Under the pieces are notes generated by a model. The model did no database searches, was not told the origin of the DNA, and worked only from the letters and a program-made list of their open reading frames with translations. DNA of 62,955 bases from an uncultured Acidobacteriia bacterium. GTDB lineage: Bacteria; Acidobacteriota; Terriglobia; Bryobacterales; Bryobacteraceae. A program made the position numbers and the translations under genes. Positions 43,110 to 52,156 of this stretch are shown here, in pieces. The stretch's first letter is position 1, and every line of letters starts with the position of its first letter. The DNA lies in assembly GCA_903907865.1 (NCBI GenBank), contig CAIVPR010000021.1, positions 1 through 62,955 of the forward strand, given 5' to 3'.

Positions 43110-43529
43110 CTATCCCACCGAGTTGAAGAGTGGAAGCAATAGACGAAGGGTCGACGGCGCCGTACACTTGTCCGGATCGCCCTCGGGGTAGGGGCTGGTG
43201 TCGCTTCCGTTATCATTTGGCACAATGTTCTTGATTACTGCCCGCAGTCCGTCCACTGCCGGCGACACGTGGCCAGTCTCGGACGAGTAATCCCGAACCA
43301 GAGTGTAGGCCTTCCGGTAGATGGCGTTCGCGTCTGGGTCAAGCGGCTGGTGTATCGCAAACTCGCCCTGGGGAGTCGCCTGGTCGATCATTGATTGCTG
43401 AGCGCTCTCGTGCAGTGAGATCAGCAGGATACCCAGAATGTGGGCCTCGAAGGCACTCTCACGGGCTGACAGATCGGCAACAGCCCTCTGCGCCATCCGG
43501 ATTTCATTTTCGATTTCTTCTCGTGACAT
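43110..43529 (-). CDS. Unrecognised 139-residue protein in the sigma/kinase operon
   Basis: I do not recognise this family. It starts with a predicted helix (MSREEIENEIRMAQRAVADL), has a hydrophobic stretch (AHILGILLISLHES) and ends with a Pro/Asp-rich then Leu-rich tail (DPDKCTAPSTLRLLLPLF). There is no signal peptide. AGAGGA lies about ten bases before the ATG. It is 18 bases after the kinase stop and two bases before the heme-protein gene start, so it is translated in the same operon. A regulatory or adapter role between cytoplasmic kinase and exported protein is speculation. Confidence 0.65.
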   Translation of the reverse strand: MSREEIENEIRMAQRAVADLSARESAFEAHILGILLISLHESAQQSMIDQATPQGEFAIHQPLDPDANAIYRKAYTLVRDYSSETGHVSPAVDGLRAVIKNIVPNDNGSDTSPYPEGDPDKCTAPSTLRLLLPLFNSVG

Positions 43530-43547
43530 GCTTGTTTTTCCTCTGTC

Positions 43548-46500
43548 CTATTCAAGGCTTGAAAGAAGCCGTCTGGCTTCCGCCGTCTCCGGCAGGTTGG
43601 GGTCCGCCTCGCGGCGGAGCAGTTGGTATTCGCGTAGCGACTCAGCCGCTCGCCCGGCATCGCCCAGCGTCATTGCCAGACGGCCTGATTCAAGGAGCAT
43701 ACTTGCCCGGATCCCCGGAAGTTCGCAGTCGGCGTACTCCCAGAAGGCACCCCGACTCCGGGTAATGTTCCCGTAAAGGAACAACGCCCGTTCCCGATCC
43801 TGACTCCCGGCATAGGCGTGGGCCAAGTATTCCCGAAGGGTCTTCGGGGAGTCCAGCCGGTCGGCGGCCTCGAATTCCCGAATTGCCTCCATCGTCCGGC
43901 CCTGCTGCATCAGCGCCTCGCCATGGATATGGTGCCGGGCTGCGTCTGCAAGGGGCCCTGGCCACGCCGGGCCAATGTCGTCGGCAAGTCGCTGCGCGTC
44001 GGCAGGGTACCCGGCCCGAGCCAGAATGGTTGCAGCCCCACGGTAAAGCTTAAGGCTGCGGAGCACTCGGACCGACTCCAGCGCATGGTTCCGAGCGGTA
44101 ACCGAATCCCCCGCCCGAAGGTGCAAGGATGCCAAGGCCACGTGCTTCAATGCTGCCTCGGCAGGACGACCGGCAGCCGAGTCCGCCAAAATACCGGCGT
44201 CATAAAGCTTGATAGCCTTGGAATATTGGCCCTTCTCGGCAAAGGCTTGGGCCAGCAACGAATTACACCGACTCCTCCGAACCGAGTCGGTCACCCTGCT
44301 CGAAACTTCAAACGCCGCAATCGCCTTGCCGAAGTCGCCTTGGGACGCCCGAATCTGGCCTTCCATCTCCACTGCCTGGTCGTGGCTGAGGTCGCGCAGT
44401 TGCCCCAGCCCGGCCTCGGCCTCCGCGAATCGGCCCAACCGGATCAATGGGCCTATGATTCCGCGAACCGGCTGGACGCGCAGCGGGTCGCGCGTTGCAG
44501 CTTCCCGTTCCAATTGGACCGACTCCTCAGCACGCCCCTGGAACTCCAAGGCCGCCGCAAGGTAGTGCAGCGGCTGGAAACGGTCCGGATACAGCGCCCG
44601 CAACTCCACGAAAGCCCCCTCCGCCACCCGGTAGTCCCCCGTATCGAGCGCGTAGTTGCCGCGGAGCATCAGTTCCTCCCAGCGCGTGAGCCGCCGCTTT
44701 CCAGCAGCCCCGAGCGCCAACTGGTAGTGCTTGAACGCCTCCTCCTGCCTCCGGACGCCGTTCAGGATATCGGCCAACCGGATGTGCGCCAAGGCGAAAT
44801 CGGGGTCGATCTCGATGGCCCGCTCCAGCATGGAAACTGCGGCTTCTTTGCGGCTTTCCTGGACTAGCTTTTCCGACTGCCGGTACAACTCGATGGCCTC
44901 CCAGGAACTGCTGGCCGCCTCGTCCGGCGAAATATCGTGCGCGGCGATCTGCTGCCCGGATTCACCAGCCTCGCTGCGGATGAAGTCGCCCGCCTCCCGC
45001 ACCACATTGAAAATTTGCTGCTTGCCGCCGACCTGCCAGTCACGCGACACCGGCTGCGAGAACAATGAGGGGCTCGACGCTGCCTTTTCCATGCGGACCG
45101 ACAACTGGTAGCCGTCCGCCACGCGCACCAGCGTCGAGAACACGACCACCGCCGCACCTACGCGCAGTGCGATCTCACGGGCCTTCGCCGGGGAATCGGC
45201 CCCGTTGCCCATCAACGACTTGGCCCGCGCGATGCGCGATTCATCGGCCAACCTCACGCTGGCCGATTGGACAAGGTGGTTCCGCAGCAGGAGTCCTGCC
45301 GAGTCCAACTGCGCGTCCTGTGTAGCGTTGTTCATTTCCGTCAGGTAGATGACTTGGCCGGAACCGATCATCGTCCTCTGTACTGTTAAGCGCCAGATGA
45401 GGACGGAAACGGACAATACCAGGAAAAAAATTTTGGCGACCGCCAGTGAGCGGCGGGAGAACCACCTGGACTCGCCTTTCGGCAGCGAGGTCGGTAGAGG
45501 CAAAGGTGGCGCATCGGGTTGGAGCGCGGCGATGAACTCGGACAAAGTCGGACGGTTCGCCGGTTCGGGATCGAGGCATCGGGCTACAAGGTTGGTCCAC
45601 CTGGGGCCGACCTCCGGCGCGTCGTCTGCCGGTCGCGGGGCGGCCAAAGAACGCTTGTGGACCCCGACATTCGGATCGTCCTCGCTAAAAGGGCGGTGAC
45701 CGGCCAGCATCTCATAAAGAATGATGCCCAGCGCGTACACGTCTGACGAGGCGGAATGCGGGCGACTCTTGAAAAGCTCCGGTGCCATGTAGTCTGGCAC
45801 ACCCATAAGCTGTCCGGTACGGGTGAGGTCAACCGCCCCAGTCTCCATGCGCCGCGCGAGCCCAAAGTCCGTTACGACGGCCTTGACGGTTTTACCGGCA
45901 GGGACCAACATGATATTCGAGGCCTTGAGGTCGCGGTGCAGGATGCCAGCCCGGTGGGCTGCGTCGAGTCCGGCCGCGATCTGACCCGCGATCCGTGCAG
46001 CCTCAGCGGGCTCGAGCTTTCCATGATCCTTGAGGTGCCGGGCAAGGGTTTCACCCGGGAGGAAGCGCATCGTCAGGAAGTGGATCGAGCTGCCATCTGA
46101 CGCCCGATGCCGTGCGAACTCGTAGAGCGGACAGACGTTTTCGTGGACGACTTCGCGCTCCAGCTGGATTTCGCGCCGGAACCGCGCCAACATTTGCTCG
46201 TCGGCTGCGTACTCGGGGCGGATGGTCTTGAGGGCGACCCGGACGTCGTCTAGGATCGTGTCGCGAACCGCGTACACTTCACCCATTCCGCCCATGCCAA
46301 GAAATCCTTCGACGCGGTAACGATCCGACACCATGTCGTCGACTTGGAAAACCCGTCCTTTGACCACCGGAGGCTGGTTCCACGGCCCGTTGCCTAGGAC
46401 GCCCCCGGAGTGGCCCGCGTGGGCGACCATGCGCTCCAAACGCTCCCTGAGCCTGCTGTCGTTCCCGCATTCGCGGTCCAGAAATTTCCGCAGTTCGTCA

Positions 46501-46562
46501 GGGGGTAATTCGGAGGCCGCGCTGAACAGACCGTAAAGTCTCGCACCTTCTTCGGGAGTCAT
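43548..46562 (-). CDS. Membrane Ser/Thr protein kinase with TPR extracytoplasmic region
   Basis: This is a 1004-residue kinase of the Hanks type. The kinase domain (about 80-350) has the Gly-rich loop LGMGGMGEVY, Lys112 (VALK), HRDLKASN (Asp211), TDFGLA (232-234) and MAPELF. The N terminus has a short GDxxLR-type pre-domain (FLDRECGNDSRLRERLERMV). One membrane helix (FFLVLSVSVLIW) follows. The large C-terminal region has a beta-type domain, then TPR-like repeats (WEAIELYRQSEKL, LERAIEIDPDFALAHIRLAD, GRAAESLREYQLLRREADP). Its start at 46562 overlaps the sigma factor stop (ATGA). Together they form a classic Acidobacterial ECF sigma-kinase pair. Confidence 0.9.
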   Translation of the reverse strand: MTPEEGARLYGLFSAASELPPDELRKFLDRECGNDSRLRERLERMVAHAGHSGGVLGNGPWNQPPVVKGRVFQVDDMVSDRYRVEGFLGMGGMGEVYAVRDTILDDVRVALKTIRPEYAADEQMLARFRREIQLEREVVHENVCPLYEFARHRASDGSSIHFLTMRFLPGETLARHLKDHGKLEPAEAARIAGQIAAGLDAAHRAGILHRDLKASNIMLVPAGKTVKAVVTDFGLARRMETGAVDLTRTGQLMGVPDYMAPELFKSRPHSASSDVYALGIILYEMLAGHRPFSEDDPNVGVHKRSLAAPRPADDAPEVGPRWTNLVARCLDPEPANRPTLSEFIAALQPDAPPLPLPTSLPKGESRWFSRRSLAVAKIFFLVLSVSVLIWRLTVQRTMIGSGQVIYLTEMNNATQDAQLDSAGLLLRNHLVQSASVRLADESRIARAKSLMGNGADSPAKAREIALRVGAAVVVFSTLVRVADGYQLSVRMEKAASSPSLFSQPVSRDWQVGGKQQIFNVVREAGDFIRSEAGESGQQIAAHDISPDEAASSSWEAIELYRQSEKLVQESRKEAAVSMLERAIEIDPDFALAHIRLADILNGVRRQEEAFKHYQLALGAAGKRRLTRWEELMLRGNYALDTGDYRVAEGAFVELRALYPDRFQPLHYLAAALEFQGRAEESVQLEREAATRDPLRVQPVRGIIGPLIRLGRFAEAEAGLGQLRDLSHDQAVEMEGQIRASQGDFGKAIAAFEVSSRVTDSVRRSRCNSLLAQAFAEKGQYSKAIKLYDAGILADSAAGRPAEAALKHVALASLHLRAGDSVTARNHALESVRVLRSLKLYRGAATILARAGYPADAQRLADDIGPAWPGPLADAARHHIHGEALMQQGRTMEAIREFEAADRLDSPKTLREYLAHAYAGSQDRERALFLYGNITRSRGAFWEYADCELPGIRASMLLESGRLAMTLGDAGRAAESLREYQLLRREADPNLPETAEARRLLSSLE

Positions 46563-47155
46563 CGCTTCGGCGGGGCCTCCGCTGAGGCCGGTGGCTCTTT
46601 GGGGCTCAGTTCCTCTTCGAGGATGTCCTTGGCATAATCCCAATGGCGCTGGACTTTCTTCTCGTACCAACCCAACTCTTCCGCGACGGCTTTCTTTGTC
46701 ATTCCGCCGAAATAGATCATTACCACCACGCGGGCGGCTTCGGGCTTGATCGTGGCCAAGCGGTCGAGAGCTTGGTCGAGGGCGAGGATCGCGTCGGAAT
46801 GTGCCTCGGTATACGCGAGTGCCTCGTTCAGCTCGACACGGACGGCGCCGCCGCCCCGCTTTTCGGCTTTGTGGCGGCGTGCGTGGTCCACCAGGATATG
46901 GCGCATTTCCGTCGCCGCCATGGCAAAAAGATGGGCGCGGTCATTCCACGTGACCCCGTCCTCGTCGAACAACCGCAGGTAGGCCTCATGCACCAGCGCG
47001 GTTGGTTGGAGAGTATGGTCGGGGCGTTCGCCGCGCATTTGGCGGGCGGCAAGTCGGCGGAGTTCGGCGTATACAGCCCTCAGCAACTCGTCTCGGGCGT
47101 CGGAGTCGCCCGCCTTCGCTCTTACGATCAGGGAAGTAAGGTCGCAGTCCGCCAT
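46559..47155 (-). CDS. ECF-like RNA polymerase sigma factor
   Basis: This 198-residue sigma factor belongs to the ECF-like group often linked to Ser/Thr kinases in Acidobacteria. Region 2 is in LRAVYAELRRLAARQMRGERPDHTLQPTALVHEAYLRL and AHLFAMAATEMRHILVDHAR. Region 4 is in AARVVVMIYFGGMTKKAVAEELGWYEKKVQRHWDYAKDIL, with the -35-recognising helix. There is no anti-sigma gene nearby; the kinase encoded in the overlapping next gene probably controls it. Its targets are likely its own operon, an inference. Confidence 0.9.
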   Translation of the reverse strand: MADCDLTSLIVRAKAGDSDARDELLRAVYAELRRLAARQMRGERPDHTLQPTALVHEAYLRLFDEDGVTWNDRAHLFAMAATEMRHILVDHARRHKAEKRGGGAVRVELNEALAYTEAHSDAILALDQALDRLATIKPEAARVVVMIYFGGMTKKAVAEELGWYEKKVQRHWDYAKDILEEELSPKEPPASAEAPPKR

Positions 47156-47234
47156 GGATACCCATTGTACTCGAACGCTCGCTATTACCCGCGTTGTGGA
47201 CTTTGATTCGTTGGCGTTGGAAGAACCCGATCAC

Positions 47235-49184
47235 CTATCGTTCGTGCGGATCCTCAAGATACGTATACCCGTGCAACCCTTCCTCGTAGTACCGCACCAG
47301 CCGACCCGCTTCCTCATACCCCAACCGCCCCTCGCGCACGGCCAACTCCACGTCGCGCCGCAGCCGCGTCACCAGCGAATCGGTCTTGAATTGGACATAG
47401 TTCAGCACCTCGCGCACCGTGTCGCCCTTGATCACCTCGTCCAGCACCACCTCGCCCGACGGACTCAGGCGCACGTGCACCGCGTTGGTGTCGCCGAACA
47501 GGTTATGAAGGTCGCCTAGGATCTCCTGGTATGCGCCCACCAGGAACGCCCCCAAGTAGTAGTTGTCGCCGTTGAACTCGTGCAGCGCCAGCGACTTCTT
47601 CACGTCGCGCCGGTCGATGAACTGGTCCACCTTGCCGTCCGAATCGCACGTGATGTCGCCCAGCACCGCCGGATGGGTCGGCTTCTCGTCGAGCCTGTGG
47701 ATCGGCATGATCGGGAACAACTGCTTGATCGCCCAGCTGTCCGGCATGCTCTGGAATAGCGAGAAGTTGCAGAAATACGTATCCGAAAGCAGCGCGTCCA
47801 AGCCTTCCAACTCCTCCGGGAAGAAGTCGAGATCCTTGGCCATCTTCTGGACCTTCTTCAAGATCGCCCAGTACAGGTTCTCCGCGATACACCGTTGGTC
47901 GATCGGGAGATACCCCAGACTGAACAGGTTCAGCGCCGAATCGAGCGCCTGCTGCGCGTCGTGGTACGCCTCCTGCATGTTGCGCGCGTTGACCGACCGG
48001 TAGGTCTCCGCCAAATCGATCAGCGGCTGTTCGGGATCGTTCGGCAACTCCTGCGGAGCTTCCTCCTCGCCCAAACCCGAGACGCCCAGCACGTTGAACA
48101 CAAGCGCGCTGTGGTAAGCCACCGTCGCGCGACCGGATTCCGTGATGATCTTCGGATGCGGCACCGAGCACTCATCGCAAACCGCCTGCGCGTGGTAGAT
48201 CACGTCGTTGGCGTATTCCTGCAGCGTGTAGTTGACGCTCGACTCGAAGTCCGTCTGCGACCCGTCGTAGTCAATCCCCAGGCCGCCGCCCACGTCGAGG
48301 AACTCGAGGCCCGTCGCACCTTCCCGCCAAAGTTCCGTATAAAGCCGCGCCGCCTCGTTGACCGCGCCCTTCACCTGCCGGATGTTGGTGATCTGGCTGC
48401 CCAGGTGGAAGTGCAGCAGCTTCAGGCAGTCGCGCATGCCGTGCATTTCCAGTTCCCGCAGCACCCGCAACACTTCCGTCGTGCTCAAGCCGAACTTCGA
48501 CCGGTAGCCGCCCGACGACTTCCACCGCCCCGAGCCCCGGCTCGCCAGCTTGGCCCGGATCCCGATCATCGGACGCACGCCCACCTTCTCGGCATACTTG
48601 AGGATCAGCCCGAGTTCCGTGTACTTTTCCACCACCGGAATGATCTGGCGCCCGATTTTCTGGGCCAGCATCGCCATCTCGATGTATTCGTCGTCCTTGA
48701 AACCGTTGCAGATGATGGGGGTATCGTTGTCTGCAAGCGCCATCACGGCGAGCAACTCAGGCTTGGAACCCGCTTCGAGCCCGAACTTGTACTGCTTGCC
48801 GAACTCCAGAACCTCTTCGACAACTTGCCGCTGTTGGTTGACCTTGATCGGGTACACGCAGCAGTAGCCGCCGTTGTACTTATGCTCGCGGATGGCGACA
48901 TCGAAGGCCTCGTGGATCTCGCCCAAGCGGTGCTTGAGGATTTCGGCGAAGCGCACGAGGATCGGCAGCGAGATGCCCCGCAGCAGCAGCGTGTCGATCA
49001 GCTTCTTCATGTCGATGGACCGCGTCGGGTCCTTCTCGGGGTGCACGAGCACGTGCCCCTCGTCGCTGACGGAAAAGTAGCCCTTGCCCCAACTGGGGAC
49101 GTCGTAGAGTTCGCTTGCGTCGGCGGTTGCCCAGCGGTCGGAGGGGTCAAGCGTCGTGTTGCCTTTACGGCCGTTCTTTTCCAA
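47235..49184 (-). CDS. speA: Biosynthetic arginine decarboxylase
   Basis: This 649-residue PLP enzyme converts arginine to agmatine for polyamine synthesis. The PLP lysine is in CCVYPIKVNQ (Lys114). The barrel contains LLHFHLGSQITNI and FLDVGGGLGIDYDGS; the C-terminal beta domain has DITCDSDGKVDQFID, FLVGAYQEILGDLHNLFGD and CxxF-type DTYFCNFSLFQSMPDSWA. All match the ~630-660 residue bacterial SpeA. No agmatinase or agmatine deiminase gene is seen in the window. Confidence 0.95.
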   Translation of the reverse strand: MEKNGRKGNTTLDPSDRWATADASELYDVPSWGKGYFSVSDEGHVLVHPEKDPTRSIDMKKLIDTLLLRGISLPILVRFAEILKHRLGEIHEAFDVAIREHKYNGGYCCVYPIKVNQQRQVVEEVLEFGKQYKFGLEAGSKPELLAVMALADNDTPIICNGFKDDEYIEMAMLAQKIGRQIIPVVEKYTELGLILKYAEKVGVRPMIGIRAKLASRGSGRWKSSGGYRSKFGLSTTEVLRVLRELEMHGMRDCLKLLHFHLGSQITNIRQVKGAVNEAARLYTELWREGATGLEFLDVGGGLGIDYDGSQTDFESSVNYTLQEYANDVIYHAQAVCDECSVPHPKIITESGRATVAYHSALVFNVLGVSGLGEEEAPQELPNDPEQPLIDLAETYRSVNARNMQEAYHDAQQALDSALNLFSLGYLPIDQRCIAENLYWAILKKVQKMAKDLDFFPEELEGLDALLSDTYFCNFSLFQSMPDSWAIKQLFPIMPIHRLDEKPTHPAVLGDITCDSDGKVDQFIDRRDVKKSLALHEFNGDNYYLGAFLVGAYQEILGDLHNLFGDTNAVHVRLSPSGEVVLDEVIKGDTVREVLNYVQFKTDSLVTRLRRDVELAVREGRLGYEEAGRLVRYYEEGLHGYTYLEDPHER

Positions 49185-49320
49185 CTTTTTCGGAACCTCT
49201 TCAGTGTGTGGATGCGGCGAAATCGGGCTCCGCCTTCCCAGTGTCCTTCGGAATCACGGTCAAGGGCAAGGGAAATTTCGCCGCCCGCGTTTCGTCATCA
49301 ATTTGTTACGGTACATCCAA

Positions 49321-49659
49321 TTAGAGTGTCATCACGAAGGCCACGACGTCTTCTTTTTCCTGCTCGGTGAGCCGGTCCTGGAAGGCGGTCATCTCGGCCG
49401 GACCGTTATTGACCACGTCGAGGATCTTTTCGCGCGTGGCGGGTTTGCCGTCGGGCAGTTTTCCGTTCTTGACGCCCTGCAGGCCCGGCCCGGTGACCTC
49501 GTCGCGGCTGTAGGCGTCGTGGCACCGCTCGCAGTTTTGCTCGAAGACAAGTTTTCCACGGGCGGCGTCGCCTTTGGGGGTGGATTTGGGCGCGGCTGGC
49601 TGCTGGGCGACAACGAACGTACTTAGTCCCAGTGCCGCAATCCCAAATATCGCCCTCAT
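49321..49659 (-). CDS. Small exported cytochrome c
   Basis: This 112-residue protein has a signal peptide (RAIFGIAALGLSTFVVAQQ) and a class I heme site CERCH (Cys43, Cys46, His47). The distal ligand is probably the Met in GPAEMTAF (about 89). The final helix QEKEDVVAFVMTL is typical. It likely carries electrons in the periplasm. It lies just downstream of the mutarotase-like gene on the same strand, 9 bases after its stop. Confidence 0.88.
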   Translation of the reverse strand: MRAIFGIAALGLSTFVVAQQPAAPKSTPKGDAARGKLVFEQNCERCHDAYSRDEVTGPGLQGVKNGKLPDGKPATREKILDVVNNGPAEMTAFQDRLTEQEKEDVVAFVMTL

Positions 49660-49668
49660 AGTCCGATC

Positions 49669-50838
49669 TTACCGTTCCAGCTCCGCCGCCAGCGACGCCG
49701 CCAGTTCGACCCGCTTGCCCGAACCCTTGTCCTCCGCAATCACCTTGCCGCCTTCGATCCGGATGTCGTCCGTCTTCGAGTAACCCTCCGGCACCCGCGC
49801 GTAAAACATCAGGAACCGCGATTCGATCTTCGACTTCGCGGGCAGCCACCGGTAGGTCGGCGTACCGAACATGCTGCCCGCAGTAACTGCCTCGCGCCGA
49901 GGCACATCGTACGGCTGCGTGCTGAACTCCATCCCGCGCGCGAACTTTCCGGTCGCCGGATAGCTGCCCCAAGTCTGCAGCCACGGGAAATCGTCGCGTC
50001 GGAAGATGTAGCCGACGATCAGATGCTTCTTCGGGTTGAGCGCCGAGATCCACTCCAGCTTCCGAGCCGGGTCCAATAGCGTGGCGGTGTGGTCGAGGAA
50101 GTGCGGATTGTCCGGGATCTGGCGCATGTCGACCGTCTTGCCGTCGATTCCCGGTGCCATCGGCCACGTGAAATCCACACCCCGTGGAAGCCTGCGCGTC
50201 TGCGCGTTGTTCGCCCGCCCCGCCGCCGGAATCGCGTAAGGGCGGGTCTGCGACCTCGACCCCGAAATGTCGATCACCGTCACGCCCGATTCCGCAAACG
50301 GCGACCCCACCGTTGCATGTTCGGCCCAGTTCACCGGGCGGTCGAAGCCCAGCAGATTCTCCAGTTGCGTGCGGACGTAGACCACGTTTTCGCCCTCCAC
50401 CATGCCGACGGTCCTTGTGACGGACTCCTGCACGATGGGCAGCGTCGCGGTGAGCGTCAGCGTTTGGGCACGGCCGTCGCGGCCCGGCTTGGCGTCGAAA
50501 TTCTGCAGATGCGCCTCGCCGTGGCCGGTAAGCCCGGCGGCGCGTTCTTCGTCCGAAACACCGCCGAAACCGTCCACGCACAGGAAATGCCCGGTGCCGG
50601 AGTTGAACCGCGGCGTCTGGCCAAGTTCGCGAGTCATACGGGCGGCATCCCACAGCGGGTTGAGTTTGTCGGGATCGTCGGCCATTGTGACACTGGCAAA
50701 CGCGGTCCCCTGCTTAAGGACGGTCAGCGACAGCTTCCCGTTCGAAAGGACGTAGGCTGGATTGCCTTCAAACGTGGCGTCGGAGACTTGGGCTAGCGAA
50801 ACCAGGGACAGAATGACTAAAACCGAAAGGGCGCGCAT
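49669..50838 (-). CDS. Secreted protein with a galactose-mutarotase-like fold (putative)
   Basis: This is a 389-residue exported protein with a signal peptide (RALSVLVILSLVSLAQV). The pattern LTLTATLPIVQESVTRTV, YVRTQLENLLGFDRPVNWAEHATVGSPF and TWPMAPGIDGKTVDMRQIP resembles aldose-1-epimerase-like beta-sandwich proteins: the WaEHATvGsPf block is typical of that fold. The catalytic His/Glu pair was not verified, so enzymatic activity is open. The start at 50838 gives the signal peptide; an ATG 11 codons upstream is less likely. It is probably transcribed with the cytochrome c gene. Confidence 0.6.
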   Translation of the reverse strand: MRALSVLVILSLVSLAQVSDATFEGNPAYVLSNGKLSLTVLKQGTAFASVTMADDPDKLNPLWDAARMTRELGQTPRFNSGTGHFLCVDGFGGVSDEERAAGLTGHGEAHLQNFDAKPGRDGRAQTLTLTATLPIVQESVTRTVGMVEGENVVYVRTQLENLLGFDRPVNWAEHATVGSPFAESGVTVIDISGSRSQTRPYAIPAAGRANNAQTRRLPRGVDFTWPMAPGIDGKTVDMRQIPDNPHFLDHTATLLDPARKLEWISALNPKKHLIVGYIFRRDDFPWLQTWGSYPATGKFARGMEFSTQPYDVPRREAVTAGSMFGTPTYRWLPAKSKIESRFLMFYARVPEGYSKTDDIRIEGGKVIAEDKGSGKRVELAASLAAELER

Positions 50839-50902
50839 GCCAGACAGATATATCACGCGGCGATGCGCCATTCTTAACCTGAGAGACGGTTAATCTAAAA
50901 GG

Positions 50903-51841
50903 ATGTTGCGGTCCCCGATGCAGCGAATCATCATCGATACCGACGCCGGAGTCGATGACGCGTTGGCAATCCTCTACCTGCTGGCGTCGCCAGGCGTCCG
51001 CATCGAGGCCATTACAACCGTTTTCGGCAACGTGGACCTCAGCACGGCCACTGCCAACATCGCCGAGATCCTTACGGTTGCAGGCGCATCGGTTCCCATG
51101 ATTGCCCGTGGTGCCGACGGCCCGCTTGCCGGCCAAAGGGTGGACGCTGCAGAGGTCCACGGCGACGACGGCCTGGGTGGCTGGACCCGCCGCGGCCGTG
51201 TGTCCGGCCCGGCGCTGGATCCCCTGCCCGCACCGGTCGTGATCACCCGCCTCGCCCGCCATTATCCCGACCAGATTGATCTGCTGCTGATCGGCCCGGC
51301 CACCAACGCCGCCATCGCACGACTGCTCGACCCCGAAGGCTTTGCCCTGCTCCGGCGCATCGTGATCATGGGCGGCGCAGTGTTCGGGCCGGGCAACGTC
51401 ACGCCCGCTGCGGAGTTCAACGTCTTCTGCGATCCCTGGGCGACCCGGCACGTTCTCGATTCCGGCATTCCCGTCGTGATGGTGCCGCTAGACGCCACCC
51501 GCAAGGCCGTACTTACCCGGAAAGCGCTCGAAGGCGCGCTGGCCAGCCGTTCCGACGTCCGCGCGGCGTTCCTGCGCACCATTTGCGGCCACGTTTTTCG
51601 CGCCGACCGGGGGGCGCTCGGCGAAGACGGACTCTTCCTCCATGACCCGCTCGCGGCGGCGTTGCTGGTGGATACCGGGCTAGCGACCGCGACGAGAAAT
51701 GTCGGCGTTGCCGTTGAAACGACACCGAGCGAAGGCTGGGGACGGACCACAGCCGTCTCTTCGGGCGCACCAGCGACGGTGGTCTTGGAATCGGATCTGG
51801 CGCGGTTCCTGCCCCAACTACTAGATAGGGTCTGCCAGTAG
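50903..51841 (+). CDS. Inosine-uridine preferring nucleoside hydrolase
   Basis: This gene predicts a 312-residue enzyme that hydrolyses ribonucleosides to base and ribose. DTDAGVDDALAIL (12-24) is the calcium-binding signature, and VFGNVDLSTATAN, DLLLIGPATNAAI, IVIMGGAV, PAAEFNVFCDPWA and FLHDPLAAALL follow in order. The FNVFxD and HDP blocks complete the metal and ribose site. An internal start MQRIII is possible (codon 6). It is divergent from the mutarotase-like gene and just upstream of the Dabb gene. Confidence 0.92.
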   Translation: MLRSPMQRIIIDTDAGVDDALAILYLLASPGVRIEAITTVFGNVDLSTATANIAEILTVAGASVPMIARGADGPLAGQRVDAAEVHGDDGLGGWTRRGRVSGPALDPLPAPVVITRLARHYPDQIDLLLIGPATNAAIARLLDPEGFALLRRIVIMGGAVFGPGNVTPAAEFNVFCDPWATRHVLDSGIPVVMVPLDATRKAVLTRKALEGALASRSDVRAAFLRTICGHVFRADRGALGEDGLFLHDPLAAALLVDTGLATATRNVGVAVETTPSEGWGRTTAVSSGAPATVVLESDLARFLPQLLDRVCQ

Positions 51842-51850
51842 GACAAGAAC

Positions 51851-52141
51851 ATGATCAAGCACATCGTGATGTGGAAGTTGAAAGAACCCAAGGCCGAGAA
51901 CGCCGCCAAAGCGCGCGAGGCGCTCGAAACCTGCCGCGACGCCGTTCCCGGCATCCTGAAGTACGAGATCGGCGAGGACATCGGCGTCGACGCCGGACCT
52001 TGGGACATCGTCCTCTATTCCGAGTTCACCGACCGCGAGGCGTTGGCGGCATACCAAGTTTCCGCCCCGCATGTCGTGGTGAAATCCGTCCTCGGGCCGC
52101 TGCGCGAAAGCCGGGCGGCCGTGGATTACGAATCGGCGTAG
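51851..52141 (+). CDS. Dabb (stress-responsive A/B barrel) family protein
   Basis: This is a 96-residue protein with the Dabb pattern MIKHIVMWKLKE, AREALETCRDAVPGI, then DIVLYSEFTDREALAAYQVSAPHVVVKSVLGPL. These small ferredoxin-like dimers often have no known catalytic role; some act in polyketide cyclisation. It begins 9 bases after the nucleoside hydrolase stop, so the two are likely co-transcribed. Confidence 0.85.
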   Translation: MIKHIVMWKLKEPKAENAAKAREALETCRDAVPGILKYEIGEDIGVDAGPWDIVLYSEFTDREALAAYQVSAPHVVVKSVLGPLRESRAAVDYESA

Positions 52142-52156
52142 AAGGCCAGTGGGGCT

